Assembly (NCBI RefSeq): GCF_003240585.1
Contig: NZ_PCDP01000005.1
Coordinates: 40,004-104,003 of the forward strand
Direction: 5' to 3'
Length of the DNA: 64,000 bases
Source of the DNA: Arminella tubonensis
Lineage (GTDB): Bacteria > Pseudomonadota > Alphaproteobacteria > Rhizobiales > Rhizobiaceae
In this document: piece after piece, positions 18,588 to 27,343 of the stretch
How positions within the stretch are numbered: the stretch's first letter is position 1
Layout: every line of letters begins with the position of its first letter
Program-made: the position numbers and the translations under genes
The notes under the pieces: model-generated
Database searches by the model: none
Told to the model about the DNA's origin: nothing
The model's input: the letters and a program-made list of their open reading frames with translations, nothing else

Positions 18588-19697
18588 ATGTATGTTGCCG
18601 TCAAGGGTGGCGAAGCCGCTATCGCAAATGCCCACCGGCTGCTTGCCGACCGCCGTCGCGGCGACCGCTCATTGCCTGCCATCGGCATCGAGCAGATCGT
18701 CGAACAGTTGGCGCTCGCCGTCGACCGCGTCATGGCCGAGGCATCGCTTTACGACCGCACGCTCGCAGCTCTCGCCGTCCGCCAGTCGCGCGGCGACATG
18801 ATCGAGGCGATCTTCCTGCTGCGCGCCTATCGCACGACACTGCCACGCTTCGGCTATTCCAACCCGCTCGACACCTCTGACATGAAGATCGAGCGGCGCA
18901 TTTCCGCGACCTACAAGGATCTGCCCGGCGGCCAGCTTCTTGGACCGACCTTCGACTATACCCACCGTCTGCTCGACCCGTCGCTGCTGACCGACGAGGC
19001 CGTCGAGGAAGGGGCGCAAAAGCCGGCCGAAGAGGGCCGTGTCATGCGCGTTTCCGAGATTCTTGCCGAGGAAGGCCTAATCGAGGCCGACGGCGACCTT
19101 CCGGTCGACCATGAGACCGGCGACCTGACCCGCGAGCCGATGGAATTTCCAATGGCGCGCGATCTCAGGCTTCAGGCGCTTGCCCGCGGCGACGAGGGTT
19201 TTCTGCTGGCTCTCGGTTATTCGACACAGCGCGGCTACGGCCGGAACCATCCCTTCACCGGCGAAATCCGCATCGGCGAGGTCGAGGTCGAATTCGACGT
19301 GCCGGAACTCGGTTTTGCAGTGTCGCTCGGGACCATACAGGTCACCGAATGCCAGATGGTCAATCAGTTCAAGGGGTCCGCCAAGGCGCCGCCGCAGTTT
19401 ACCCGCGGCTATGGCCTGGTCTTCGGCCAGAGCGAACGCAAGGCGATGGCGATGTCGCTGGTCGACCGGGCATTGCGCGCCGAGGAGCTCGGCGAAGATA
19501 TCACCGCGCCATCGCAGGACGAGGAATTCGTGATCTCGCATTCAGACAACGTGCAGTCGACCGGCTTCGTCGAACATCTGAAGCTGCCGCACTATGTCGA
19601 CTTTCAGGCCGAGCTCGATCTGGTCCGTCGCATGCGCCGCGAATTCGATGCTGCCCGCAGGGGCGGCAAGGAACCCATGCCGGAGGCTGCCGAATGA
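18588..19697 (+). CDS. phnI: C-P lyase core subunit PhnI (nucleosidase/ribosyl transfer)
   Basis: PhnI is the catalytic subunit that displaces adenine from ATP so that the phosphonate joins ribose C1. The protein is 369 residues, the normal length. It opens MYVAVKGGEAAIANAHRLL and carries LRAYRTTLPRFGYSNPLDTSDMKIERRISATYKDLPGGQ, LALGYSTQRGYGRNHPF and the FVISHSDNVQSTGFVEHLKLPHYVDFQAEL block, all typical. It overlaps phnJ by ATGA. Confidence 0.95.
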   Translation: MYVAVKGGEAAIANAHRLLADRRRGDRSLPAIGIEQIVEQLALAVDRVMAEASLYDRTLAALAVRQSRGDMIEAIFLLRAYRTTLPRFGYSNPLDTSDMKIERRISATYKDLPGGQLLGPTFDYTHRLLDPSLLTDEAVEEGAQKPAEEGRVMRVSEILAEEGLIEADGDLPVDHETGDLTREPMEFPMARDLRLQALARGDEGFLLALGYSTQRGYGRNHPFTGEIRIGEVEVEFDVPELGFAVSLGTIQVTECQMVNQFKGSAKAPPQFTRGYGLVFGQSERKAMAMSLVDRALRAEELGEDITAPSQDEEFVISHSDNVQSTGFVEHLKLPHYVDFQAELDLVRRMRREFDAARRGGKEPMPEAAE

Positions 19698-20575
19698 GCG
19701 AACTCGCATCCTATAATTTCGCCTATCTCGACGAACAGACCAAGCGGATGATCCGCCGCGCGATTCTGAAGGCGATCGCCATTCCCGGTTACCAGGTACC
19801 GTTCGCCTCGCGCGAGATGCCTATGCCCTACGGCTGGGGAACGGGCGGCGTGCAGGTAACAGCCTCGATCATCGGGCCGAAGGACGTACTCAAGGTCATC
19901 GACCAGGGGGCGGACGACACGACCAATGCCGTCTCGATCCGCGCGTTCTTCCAGAAGGTCGCCAATGTTGCGGTGACGACGCGTACGGGCGAAGCGACGA
20001 TCATCCAGACGCGCCACAGGATACCGGAGCAAAAGCTCGCGGCCAATCAGGTGCTGGTCTACCAGGTGCCGACGCCGGAGCCGCTGCGCTTCCTCGAACC
20101 GCGCGAGACGGAGACCAGAAAGATGCACGCGCTTGAGGAATACGGCCTCATGCATGTGAAGCTCTACGAGGACATCGCGCGCAACGGCCATATCGCCACG
20201 ACCTATGATTATCCGGTCAAGGTGCAGGGCCGTTACGTGATGGATCCGTCGCCGACGCCGAAATTCGACAATCCGAAAATGCACATGTCGGATGCGCTGC
20301 AGCTCTTCGGCGCGGGGCGCGAGAAGCGGATCTATGCCGTGCCTCCCTATACCGAAGTGGTGAGCCTCGATTTCGAAGATCATCCTTTCACGATCCAGCA
20401 TTTCGACAAGCCCTGCGCGCTCTGCGGCGCCGAAGACGTCTATCTCGACGAAGTCATTCTCGACGACAAGGGCGGGCGGATGTTCGTCTGCTCCGACACC
20501 GATCACTGCGAGGATCGCCGCGCGCATGGCCATGTCGGCCATCTGCTGGCCGAGAACAAGGAGGCTGCGGAATGA
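19694..20575 (+). CDS. phnJ: C-P lyase catalytic subunit PhnJ (radical SAM)
   Basis: Cleaves the carbon-phosphorus bond of ribose 1-phosphonate 5-phosphate with a 4Fe-4S cluster and S-adenosylmethionine, releasing the alkane and ribose 1,2-cyclic phosphate 5-phosphate. The 293-residue protein keeps all residues known in the E. coli enzyme at the same numbers: Gly32 in IAIPGYQVPFASREMP (glycyl radical), Cys241, Cys244 and Cys266 (cluster), and Cys272 in SDTDHCEDRRAHG (thiyl radical). I took the ATG at 19694, overlapping the phnI stop; the open frame further upstream lies inside phnI. phnK overlaps its stop. Confidence 0.96.
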   Translation: MSELASYNFAYLDEQTKRMIRRAILKAIAIPGYQVPFASREMPMPYGWGTGGVQVTASIIGPKDVLKVIDQGADDTTNAVSIRAFFQKVANVAVTTRTGEATIIQTRHRIPEQKLAANQVLVYQVPTPEPLRFLEPRETETRKMHALEEYGLMHVKLYEDIARNGHIATTYDYPVKVQGRYVMDPSPTPKFDNPKMHMSDALQLFGAGREKRIYAVPPYTEVVSLDFEDHPFTIQHFDKPCALCGAEDVYLDEVILDDKGGRMFVCSDTDHCEDRRAHGHVGHLLAENKEAAE

Positions 20576-21348
20576 GCGAGACGCCACTCCTGAGGGTCAA
20601 GGACATTTCGAAATTCTACGGCAGCCGCACGGGTTGCCGCAACGTTTCCTTCGATCTCTGGCCGGGCGAAGTGCTGGCCATCGTCGGCGAATCCGGTTCG
20701 GGCAAGACGACTTTGCTGAACTGCATCTCGACACGATTGATGCCGACCACCGGCAGCATCGAATACCATATGCGCGACGGCAACTATCGCGACCTGTTCC
20801 GCATGAGCGAGGCGGAACGGCGGTTCCTGATGCGCACCGACTGGGGATTTGTCCACCAGAACCCTGCGGACGGACTGCGCATGACTGTGTCGGCCGGCGC
20901 CAATGTCGGCGAGCGGCTGATGGCGATCGGCGACCGGCACTATGGCAATATTCGTGCGACGGCGATCGACTGGCTCGATCGCGTCGAAATCGATGCCGAC
21001 CGCATCGACGACCAGCCGCGCGCCTTTTCCGGCGGCATGCGCCAACGCCTTCAGATCGCCCGCAATCTTGTGACCGCACCACGCCTGGTCTTCATGGACG
21101 AGCCGACCGGCGGCCTCGATGTTTCGGTGCAGGCCCGCCTGCTCGATCTTTTCCGCGGCCTCGTCCAGGATCTGGGTTTATCGGCGATCGTCGTCACCCA
21201 TGATCTTGCGGTCGCCCGTCTGCTGTCGCACCGGATGATGGTGATGAAGGACGGGCTGGTGATCGAGCATGGTCTGACAGACCGGGTGCTCGACGATCCG
21301 CGCGAACCTTACACGCAGCTTCTCGTCTCCTCGATCCTGCAAGTCTGA
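20572..21348 (+). CDS. phnK: C-P lyase ATP-binding subunit PhnK
   Basis: An ABC-type ATPase that binds the PhnGHIJ core rather than a membrane permease. The 258 residues include Walker [10 protein letters not shown] (about 40-48), signature FSGGMRQRLQIARNL, Walker B LVFMDEPTGGLD and H-loop VTHD. The start ATGA overlaps the phnJ stop. The inserted HMRDGNYRDLFRMSEAERRFLMRTDWGFVHQNPADGLRM segment before the Q-loop is typical for PhnK and separates it from peptide-transporter ATPases. Confidence 0.93.
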   Translation: MSETPLLRVKDISKFYGSRTGCRNVSFDLWPGEVLAIVGESGSGKTTLLNCISTRLMPTTGSIEYHMRDGNYRDLFRMSEAERRFLMRTDWGFVHQNPADGLRMTVSAGANVGERLMAIGDRHYGNIRATAIDWLDRVEIDADRIDDQPRAFSGGMRQRLQIARNLVTAPRLVFMDEPTGGLDVSVQARLLDLFRGLVQDLGLSAIVVTHDLAVARLLSHRMMVMKDGLVIEHGLTDRVLDDPREPYTQLLVSSILQV

Positions 21349-21372
21349 GACGGACAAAAGGGAACAAAAGCC

Positions 21373-22092
21373 ATGGCAACGCCCCTCGTCGTTTCCGAAG
21401 TCTTCAAGAGCTTCATCATGCATTTGCGCGACGGCATTCGCCTGCCCGTTGTCGCCGATGTTTCCTTCTCCGTTGCGAGCGGCGAGTGCGTCGTGCTTGG
21501 AGGTCCCTCCGGCATCGGCAAGAGTTCGCTGCTAAAGATGACCTACGGCAACTATGCCGTCGACGGCGGCCAGATCCTTGTCAACCACAAGGGGCGCATC
21601 GTCGATCTCGCGACCGCCGATCCGCGCACCGTCATCGACGTGCGTCGCCACACGATGGGTTATGTCAGCCAGTTCCTGCGCACGGTGCCGCGCGTCGCGG
21701 CCATCGACGTGGTGGCTGAGCCGCTTCTGGCCCGCGGCGAGACCCCGGTCTTTGCCCGCGACAAGGCCGCCGAGCTCCTGTCCCGGCTCAACCTGCCCGA
21801 GGAACTCTGGCAATTGCCGCCGGCGACGTTTTCGGGCGGCGAACAACAGCGCGTCAACATTGCTCGCGGCTTCATCACCGACCATGCGATCCTGCTGCTC
21901 GACGAGCCGACTGCGTCGCTCGATGCTACCAATCGCAAGGTCGTGGTCGAACTGATCGAGGCCAAGAAGAGGGCCGGCGTCGCATTGCTCGGGATTTTCC
22001 ACGACGAGGAAGTTCGCGAGGCCGTCGCCGACCGCATCCTCGACGTCAGCGAATTTTCTCCGAGAACATCGCGCGTCGCCGTCGGCGCCTAA
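21373..22092 (+). CDS. phnL: C-P lyase accessory ATPase PhnL
   Basis: Second ABC-type ATPase of the pathway, 239 residues, needed with PhnGHI for coupling phosphonate to ATP. Walker A GPSGIGKSS, signature FSGGEQQRVNIARGF, Walker B ILLLDEPTASLD and the HDEE-type H-loop (FHDEEVREAVADRILDV) are visible; the last is characteristic of PhnL. There is no partner permease, which supports a soluble role. A 24-bp gap separates it from phnK. Confidence 0.93.
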   Translation: MATPLVVSEVFKSFIMHLRDGIRLPVVADVSFSVASGECVVLGGPSGIGKSSLLKMTYGNYAVDGGQILVNHKGRIVDLATADPRTVIDVRRHTMGYVSQFLRTVPRVAAIDVVAEPLLARGETPVFARDKAAELLSRLNLPEELWQLPPATFSGGEQQRVNIARGFITDHAILLLDEPTASLDATNRKVVVELIEAKKRAGVALLGIFHDEEVREAVADRILDVSEFSPRTSRVAVGA

Positions 22093-22180
22093 GACCGCAT
22101 CGTCCACCCTGTCCAATCTTTCGCATGATGTCGGCCGAAGCCGATGCCATCGTCGAGAACCCATGTCCGAAAGGCCCATC

Positions 22181-22798
22181 ATGACCAGACAACTTGGCGA
22201 GCAGCCCTATATCGATCCGACAGCGCGCGTCAGCAATTCGACGCTTGGCCGCTACACCGAGGTGTCCGAGCGTTGCCGCATCGACGAAGTCGAGATCGGC
22301 GACTATTCCTATGTCATGCAGGACGGCGGCATCTGGTGCACGACGATCGGCAAGTTCGTCAACATCGCCGCTGCAGTGCGCATAAACGCCACCAACCATC
22401 CGACCTGGCGCGCGACGCTTCATCATTTCACCTATCGTGCCACCGACTATTGGCCGGATGCCGATATGGAGACGGATTTCTTCGCCTGGCGCCGCGACCA
22501 TCGCGTTGTCATCGGCAATGACGTCTGGATCGGTCATGGGGCGACGGTTCTTCCCGGCGTCACCGTCGGCAACGGGGCGGTGATCGGTGCCGGCGCCGTC
22601 GTATCCAAGGATGTTGCTCCCTACACGATCGTCGGTGGCGTCCCTGCGAAGCTCATCCGCGAACGCTTTCCGAGGGAAATCGGCGAGCGCATGGACAGGC
22701 TCTCCTGGTGGGACTGGGAACATGACCGGCTGCGCACCGCCCTTGCCGATTTTCGCGCACTCTCGGCCGAGGACTTCCTGTCGCGCTACGACGCTTGA
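22181..22798 (+). CDS. hexapeptide-repeat acetyltransferase of the phosphonate cluster
   Basis: A 205-residue left-handed beta-helix transferase of the CatB/XAT type (phosphonate-associated family). Hexapeptide repeats are seen in IDPTARVSNSTLGRYTEVSERCRIDEVEIGDYSY and VVIGNDVWIGHGATVLPGVTVGNGAVIGAGAVVSKDVAPYTIVGGVPAKLI. The catalytic-type His lies in NATNHPTW. It sits between phnL and phnC, where other bacteria may have the aminoalkylphosphonate N-acetyltransferase PhnO (a GNAT). It may therefore acetylate aminophosphonates. I chose the ATG at 22181 because AAAGG precedes it by 6 bases; an in-frame ATG at 22163 is the alternative. Confidence 0.87.
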   Translation: MTRQLGEQPYIDPTARVSNSTLGRYTEVSERCRIDEVEIGDYSYVMQDGGIWCTTIGKFVNIAAAVRINATNHPTWRATLHHFTYRATDYWPDADMETDFFAWRRDHRVVIGNDVWIGHGATVLPGVTVGNGAVIGAGAVVSKDVAPYTIVGGVPAKLIRERFPREIGERMDRLSWWDWEHDRLRTALADFRALSAEDFLSRYDA

Positions 22799-22852
22799 GG
22801 CGTGTTCGCGCCCTCGCATTGATGATCACCGTCTACTTTAAGCAACGCTTTT

Positions 22853-22900
22853 GTGACGGTGGAGAGGCCCTTTGTGACAGCTCTTACACAAAAGTGACAT
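22853..22900. promoter_or_regulatory. candidate PhoB control region upstream of phnC
   Basis: Three GTGAC repeats, at 22853, 22874 and 22894, are spaced 21 and 20 bp apart, about two helical turns. On the other strand they read as TGTCAC/CGTCAC, PHO-box half-sites. They lie 64-110 bp upstream of phnC, in a 165-bp gap that otherwise holds no gene. This suggests a second, phosphate-controlled promoter for phnCDE. Confidence 0.5.
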
Positions 22901-22963
22901 TTGAGCTTCACGAAGCAGGACTAATGCCTACTCAGACGCTGGGTCAATTTACTGAGGAAGAGC

Positions 22964-23821
22964 ATGATGTTCGAACTGAGGAATGTGACGCGCAAATTCG
23001 GAAGCAAACTCGCTGTCGATTCTGTGACGCTGGACATTCCCCAAGGCCAGATGGTCGGCATTATCGGCCGATCAGGTGCCGGAAAATCCACGCTGCTGCG
23101 GATGATCAACCATCTCGCGGTGCCGTCTTCAGGCTCGATCCATTTTGCCGGCACGGAAGTCTCGGCGCTGCGCGGCAAGGCACTGCGCAACTGGCAGCGT
23201 GATTGCGCGATGATCTTCCAGCAGTTCAACCTCGTGCCGCGCCTCGATGTGCTGACGAATGTCATGCTCGGCCGGCTGAACCATCGCTCGACCACTTTGA
23301 GCCTGCTCAGCGTCTTCACCCGCGAGGAGCGGATCGACGCCATCATGGCGCTGGAGCGCCTCGGCATCGAGCAGACTGCGATGCAGATGGCGGGTACGCT
23401 TTCGGGCGGCCAACAGCAGCGTGTGGCAATTGCCCGTGCGCTGATGCAGAAGCCGAAGATGCTGCTTGCGGACGAGCCGATCGCCTCGCTCGACCCGCTG
23501 AACGCAAAGATCGTCATGGATGCGTTGCGCGACATCAACGAGCGCGACGGGATCACCGTCATCACCAACCTTCATACGCTGGACACGGCACGGAATTATT
23601 GTGAGCGGATCATCGGCATGGCGGCCGGTCGCGTTGTTTTCGATGGTGCGCCTTCGAGGCTGACAGCCGAGGCGGTCAACGCGATCTACGGCACCGACAA
23701 GGACGGCGCCGGCATCGACGAGACGATGACCTCGACCAGCATCAATACCTCCGATCTTCCCGCGTCCGTCGCGGCACAAGCATCTGCCGGCGTGCAACCG
23801 CTGGCACTCGCCGGTCTCTGA
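22964..23821 (+). CDS. phnC: phosphonate ABC transporter ATP-binding protein
   Basis: ATPase of the PhnCDE importer for phosphonates, and in rhizobia possibly also phosphate. The 285-residue protein has Walker [10 protein letters not shown] (about 36-44), Q-loop IFQQFN, signature [15 protein letters not shown], Walker [12 protein letters not shown] and H-loop NLHTLD. The last 40 residues after the [10 protein letters not shown] segment are an extra Ser/Ala-rich tail. It is followed by phnD after 90 bp that contain a small hairpin. Confidence 0.94.
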   Translation: MMFELRNVTRKFGSKLAVDSVTLDIPQGQMVGIIGRSGAGKSTLLRMINHLAVPSSGSIHFAGTEVSALRGKALRNWQRDCAMIFQQFNLVPRLDVLTNVMLGRLNHRSTTLSLLSVFTREERIDAIMALERLGIEQTAMQMAGTLSGGQQQRVAIARALMQKPKMLLADEPIASLDPLNAKIVMDALRDINERDGITVITNLHTLDTARNYCERIIGMAAGRVVFDGAPSRLTAEAVNAIYGTDKDGAGIDETMTSTSINTSDLPASVAAQASAGVQPLALAGL

Positions 23822-23877
23822 GGGAGAGACCGGGATCGACAGCCCGCGTCAAGGGCACATCTCTTCAGACCGAACAC

Positions 23878-23894
23878 AGCCGGGGAAACCGGCT
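23878..23894 (+). repeat. small hairpin before phnD
   Basis: AGCCGG and CCGGCT pair around GGAAA, 18 bp before the phnD ATG and next to its Shine-Dalgarno AGGAG. It could protect the phnD message from 5' decay. Confidence 0.35.
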
Positions 23895-23911
23895 AATCAG
23901 GAGACGAACCC

Positions 23912-24817
23912 ATGTTGAAGAAGACCCTTCTTGCAGCCGCGGCGCTTCTTGCGCTCGTCGGCTCGGCATCTGCCGCCGATCTAAAGGAATTCCGCGTCGG
24001 CATCCTCGGTGGCGAGAACGAAGCCGACCGCCTGCGCAACTATGCGTGCCTTGCCGATCACCTCAAGCAGACCTTCGGTTTCGAAAAGGTATCGCTGTTC
24101 CCCGCCGCCGACTATGACGGCGTTATCCAGGGTCTTCTCGGCGGCACTCTCGACTTCGCCGAGCTCGGTGCTTCCGGTTATGCCGCCACCTACATCAAGG
24201 ACCCGAAGGCCGTAACCCCGATCCTGACGACAGAGCAGAAGGACGGTTCGACCGGCTATTATTCGATCGGCCTCGCGCTGAAGTCTTCCGGTATCAAGAC
24301 GATCATGGACGCCAAGGGCAAGAAGCTCGGCTACGCCGACCCGGACAGCACCTCGGGCTATCTCGTTCCGCTGACGCAGATCCCGAAGACCACCGGCGTG
24401 CCGAACGACAAGTTCTTCGGAGCGACCCAGTTCAACGGCGGTCACGAGAACAACCTGCTTGCAGCTTATGACGGCAAGGTCGACGTCGCTGTCGACGATT
24501 CCTCCGGCATCGGCAATTTCAAGGATGGCTTCACGTCCGGCACGTTCCGCAAGGAAGTCGACAAGGGCGCCGTCGACCCGAACAAGCTCGTCGAAGTCTG
24601 GCGTTCGCCGCTGATCCCGAACGGCCCGCTGGTCGTGCGCACCGCGCTCGGCGCCGAATGGCAGACAAAGCTGGCCGACTTCTTCACCAAGCTGCCGACC
24701 ACTGACAAGAAGTGCTTCGACGCTGTCGAAGGCGGCGACTTCAAGGGCTATGTTCCGGTGAAGCCTGATTTCTACAACGCCATCATCGACGTTCGCAAGA
24801 ACGCCATCGGCGGTTGA
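23912..24817 (+). CDS. phnD: phosphonate-binding periplasmic protein
   Basis: Captures phosphonates in the periplasm for PhnC/PhnE. The protein is 301 residues with a clear signal peptide (LLAAAALLALVGSASA-A, cleavage about residue 21). It has the PhnD-type order: FRVGILGGENEADRLRNYACLADHLKQ, PAADYDGVIQGLLGGTLDFAELG (ligand loop), GKKLGYADPDSTSGYLVP and DVAVDDSSGI. An AGGAG lies 9 bases before the ATG. A terminator-like hairpin follows the stop, before phnE1. Confidence 0.95.
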   Translation: MLKKTLLAAAALLALVGSASAADLKEFRVGILGGENEADRLRNYACLADHLKQTFGFEKVSLFPAADYDGVIQGLLGGTLDFAELGASGYAATYIKDPKAVTPILTTEQKDGSTGYYSIGLALKSSGIKTIMDAKGKKLGYADPDSTSGYLVPLTQIPKTTGVPNDKFFGATQFNGGHENNLLAAYDGKVDVAVDDSSGIGNFKDGFTSGTFRKEVDKGAVDPNKLVEVWRSPLIPNGPLVVRTALGAEWQTKLADFFTKLPTTDKKCFDAVEGGDFKGYVPVKPDFYNAIIDVRKNAIGG

Positions 24818-24829
24818 TCTCATAATCGA

Positions 24830-24859
24830 GGGCGGTCGGTTTTGCCGGCCGCCCTTTTT
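24830..24859 (+). terminator. intrinsic-terminator-like hairpin between phnD and phnE1
   Basis: GGGCGGTCGG (24830-24839) and CCGGCCGCCC (24845-24854) pair over 10 bp with one G-T wobble around a 5-base loop and are followed by TTTTT. It lies inside an operon, 43 bp before phnE1, so it is probably leaky. Confidence 0.7.
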
Positions 24860-24901
24860 CTGTCTGGCATTTTCAGTTTCACGGACGAGCGTAAACCATC
24901 C

Positions 24902-25867
24902 ATGACCATTGCCGATCTTCATCCGCAACTACCTAGCGCCCATGAGATCGGCGACGCGTGGAGCAGGCAGGTCGCCCGGCGACGGATCTACACGATCTTC
25001 GGCCTGATCGTGCTGCTTGCGGCGTTCATCTCCTCCGTCCAGTTCGCTAATGAGAGCAATGCCGGCCATTTCTTCGAGCGATTGCCGCATCTGTTCGACT
25101 TTCTAAGCTGGCTGATCCCGAAGAACTGGGGCGACGTCTGGCGTGCGCTTTTCGATCTGCCGAGCCCGAACGACCCGGGCACCGGTGGCGAGGAATATAA
25201 TTTCGCGCTTGGCCGCCACTATATCTGGGGCGGTTTCTATATCCCCGAATATTTCGAGCTGATGCTCATCACTTTCAACGTGGCGCTGGTCTCGACGATC
25301 ATCGGCTTCATCTTTGCGGTGCCGCTTTCCTTCATCGCGTCACGAAACCTGACGCCGTCCAAGCCGCTGCGGATCGTCGTCAAGCGGTTCATGGAAATCC
25401 TCCGCGCCTTTCCGGAGATCGTGATCGCCGGGCTTTTTGCCGCCATCATCTCGATCGGGCCGGTCTCGGCCATCATCGCTGTCGGCCTCCACTCGATCGG
25501 CGCGCTTGGCAAGCTGTTTTACGAGACGGTCGAAAATGTCGACATGAAGGCTGACGAGGGGGTCAAATCGGTCGGCGCCAGCTGGAGCGAGCGCGTCCGG
25601 TTTGCAGCACTTCCCCAGGTCCTGCCGAATTTCATGTCCTATGCGCTGCTGCGCGTGGAGATCAACGTCCGCGCTTCGACCATTATCGGCGCGGTCGGCG
25701 GCGGCGGCATCGGCGAGGAACTGAAGCTTTCGATCTCGCGCGGTTTCGGGGCCAAGACGCTGGCGCTGATCCTGCTGCTGTTCATCACCATCCTTGCCGT
25801 CGACCAGTTCTCCGCCTGGCTGAGACGACGGCTCGTGGGCGACCACGCCTTCCTGCTGCAACATTGA
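24902..25867 (+). CDS. phnE: phosphonate ABC transporter permease PhnE1
   Basis: Inner-membrane permease, 321 residues. TM1 is IYTIFGLIVLLAAFISSVQF (about 29-48). An extracytoplasmic stretch of about 70 residues follows, then the permease core with FNVALVSTIIGFIFAVPLSFIASRNLTP and the coupling-loop segment GASWSERVRFAALPQVLPNFMSY. GAVGGGGIGEELKLSIS is the conserved last-helix region of PhnE. I chose the ATG at 24902 rather than 24842, which lies in the terminator hairpin. It is followed 7 bp later by a second permease, so the transporter is a PhnE1/PhnE2 heterodimer. Confidence 0.92.
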   Translation: MTIADLHPQLPSAHEIGDAWSRQVARRRIYTIFGLIVLLAAFISSVQFANESNAGHFFERLPHLFDFLSWLIPKNWGDVWRALFDLPSPNDPGTGGEEYNFALGRHYIWGGFYIPEYFELMLITFNVALVSTIIGFIFAVPLSFIASRNLTPSKPLRIVVKRFMEILRAFPEIVIAGLFAAIISIGPVSAIIAVGLHSIGALGKLFYETVENVDMKADEGVKSVGASWSERVRFAALPQVLPNFMSYALLRVEINVRASTIIGAVGGGGIGEELKLSISRGFGAKTLALILLLFITILAVDQFSAWLRRRLVGDHAFLLQH

Positions 25868-25874
25868 GGACGTC

Positions 25875-27218
25875 ATGACGCTGACCGTCGCGAGCCATGC
25901 CGCATCCATCGAGGAGCGCTTCCCGGAAGCGTTCAACCCACCGCTAGTCAAGCGTTTCGGCTCGCTGCTGACACTGATCGCGCTGCTTCTCTACGGCATC
26001 TACTCGGTCTGGTTCTTCGACCTGCCGAAGCTTATGGCCGAAGCGCATTGGGAGCGTGTCGGCATCTTTCTCAGCCAGTGGATCAGCTACGACGTGCAGC
26101 CGGAGTTTCGGCTTTCCGATAGCGATATCAGCATTCACTATCCGCGCTTTTCACCGCTGGGCGATGATCCGCATCCCGATTGGGTACTGCAGCGCGGCGA
26201 TGGCACAGTGAAGGTCGAAGTCGCCGGCGAGAGTAAAACGGTCACGATCTCCAAATCGGAGGTTACCGTCGTTGCTCACGGCCAGAGCGTCGCGGTATCG
26301 CTTTCAAGCGGCCAGCCGAAGGTACTCGGGCCAGTCCCCGCCTGGATGACCGTCTATGACGACAATGTGCTTGCCAATCTCGGCTTTGCCGGCGACGTCA
26401 GCATCGACAACGATCGCGTCAAGATCCGCAAGAGGTTCCTCGGCTGGCCCAACTTCATCTTCGATACCCAGTCAAAGTTCTTCCAGAAATCACCGCTTGA
26501 GGTCGCGACGCTTTTGGTCAGCGGGCCGCAACTGGTCGCCGGACAATCGAACTGGTCGCTGGCCTTTCAGGACTTCTGGAACAACAATACCTGGCAACAT
26601 GGCGACGTATTGACGAAGCTGCTGCAGACCGTCGTCATGGCTTTCCTCGGTACGCTTCTGGGCGCCATCGTCAGTTTTCCGCTGGCCTTTCTTGCCGCCC
26701 GCAACATCACCTCCAGCCGCATCGTCAACCACATCTTCAAACGGTTCTTCGATTTCCTCCGCTCGATGGACATGCTGATCTGGGCGCTGTTCTTTACCCG
26801 CGCCTTCGGCCCCGGACCGCTTGCGGGCAGTGCCGCGATCTTCTTTACCGAGACGGGTACGCTTGGAAAGATCTATTCGGAGGTACTGGAGAACATCGAC
26901 GACAAGCCGCGCGAAGGTATCAAGTCGACCGGGGCGCCCGAGATGCTGGTGCAACGCTACGGCATCATGCCGCAGATCGTGCCGATCATCGTCAGCCAGA
27001 CGCTGTATCAATGGGAGTCCAACGTCCGCGGGGCGACCATCATCGGTGCCGTCGGCGCGGGTGGCATCGGGCTAAAGCTCTGGGAGGCGATGCGCACCAA
27101 CAAGAACTGGGAGAACGTCGCCTACATGGTGCTTTTGACGCTGGCTGTCGTCATCCTGTTCGACGCCGCTTCCAATGCGTTGCGGACGCGCCTCATGGGA
27201 ACGCAAAACCCGCAATAA
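25875..27218 (+). CDS. phnE: phosphonate ABC transporter permease PhnE2 with large loop
   Basis: Second PhnE-type permease, 447 residues, about 125 longer than PhnE1. TM1 is at about 33-53. Residues about 70-235 form a soluble, beta-rich insert with repeated short strands (GDGTVKVEVAGESKTVTISKS and following) on the far side of the membrane. The permease core then follows (VVMAFLGTLLGAIVSFPLAFLAARNI, GAVGAGGIGLKLWEAM). The coupling region STGAPEMLVQRYGIMPQIVPII is intact. Rhizobial PhoT proteins have a similar extended form. The function of the insert is not known to me. Confidence 0.9.
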   Translation: MTLTVASHAASIEERFPEAFNPPLVKRFGSLLTLIALLLYGIYSVWFFDLPKLMAEAHWERVGIFLSQWISYDVQPEFRLSDSDISIHYPRFSPLGDDPHPDWVLQRGDGTVKVEVAGESKTVTISKSEVTVVAHGQSVAVSLSSGQPKVLGPVPAWMTVYDDNVLANLGFAGDVSIDNDRVKIRKRFLGWPNFIFDTQSKFFQKSPLEVATLLVSGPQLVAGQSNWSLAFQDFWNNNTWQHGDVLTKLLQTVVMAFLGTLLGAIVSFPLAFLAARNITSSRIVNHIFKRFFDFLRSMDMLIWALFFTRAFGPGPLAGSAAIFFTETGTLGKIYSEVLENIDDKPREGIKSTGAPEMLVQRYGIMPQIVPIIVSQTLYQWESNVRGATIIGAVGAGGIGLKLWEAMRTNKNWENVAYMVLLTLAVVILFDAASNALRTRLMGTQNPQ

Positions 27219-27248
27219 AGGCACACCCCAGCGTTTTTCATCATCATT

Positions 27249-27255
27249 CTGTCAT
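27249..27255 (+). promoter_or_regulatory. single PHO half-site upstream of the 2H phosphoesterase gene
   Basis: CTGTCAT matches the PHO half-site exactly, with only a weak 4-of-7 partner 11 bp before it. It lies in the 125-bp gap after phnE2 and could support an extra promoter for the last three phn genes, but evidence is thin. Confidence 0.25.
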
Positions 27256-27343
27256 GGAAATCTTTTAGCGCAGGGCCAGTCTTGCCGCCGGCCGGAAAAT
27301 CGCGGCACTGTGCGGCACCCCCACTACCCCCCAAGGATTCGCC

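Noticed and set aside
23878..23894. Possible riboswitch in the phnC-phnD spacer
   Set aside because: Only one 6-bp hairpin exists; no conserved aptamer architecture can be seen.
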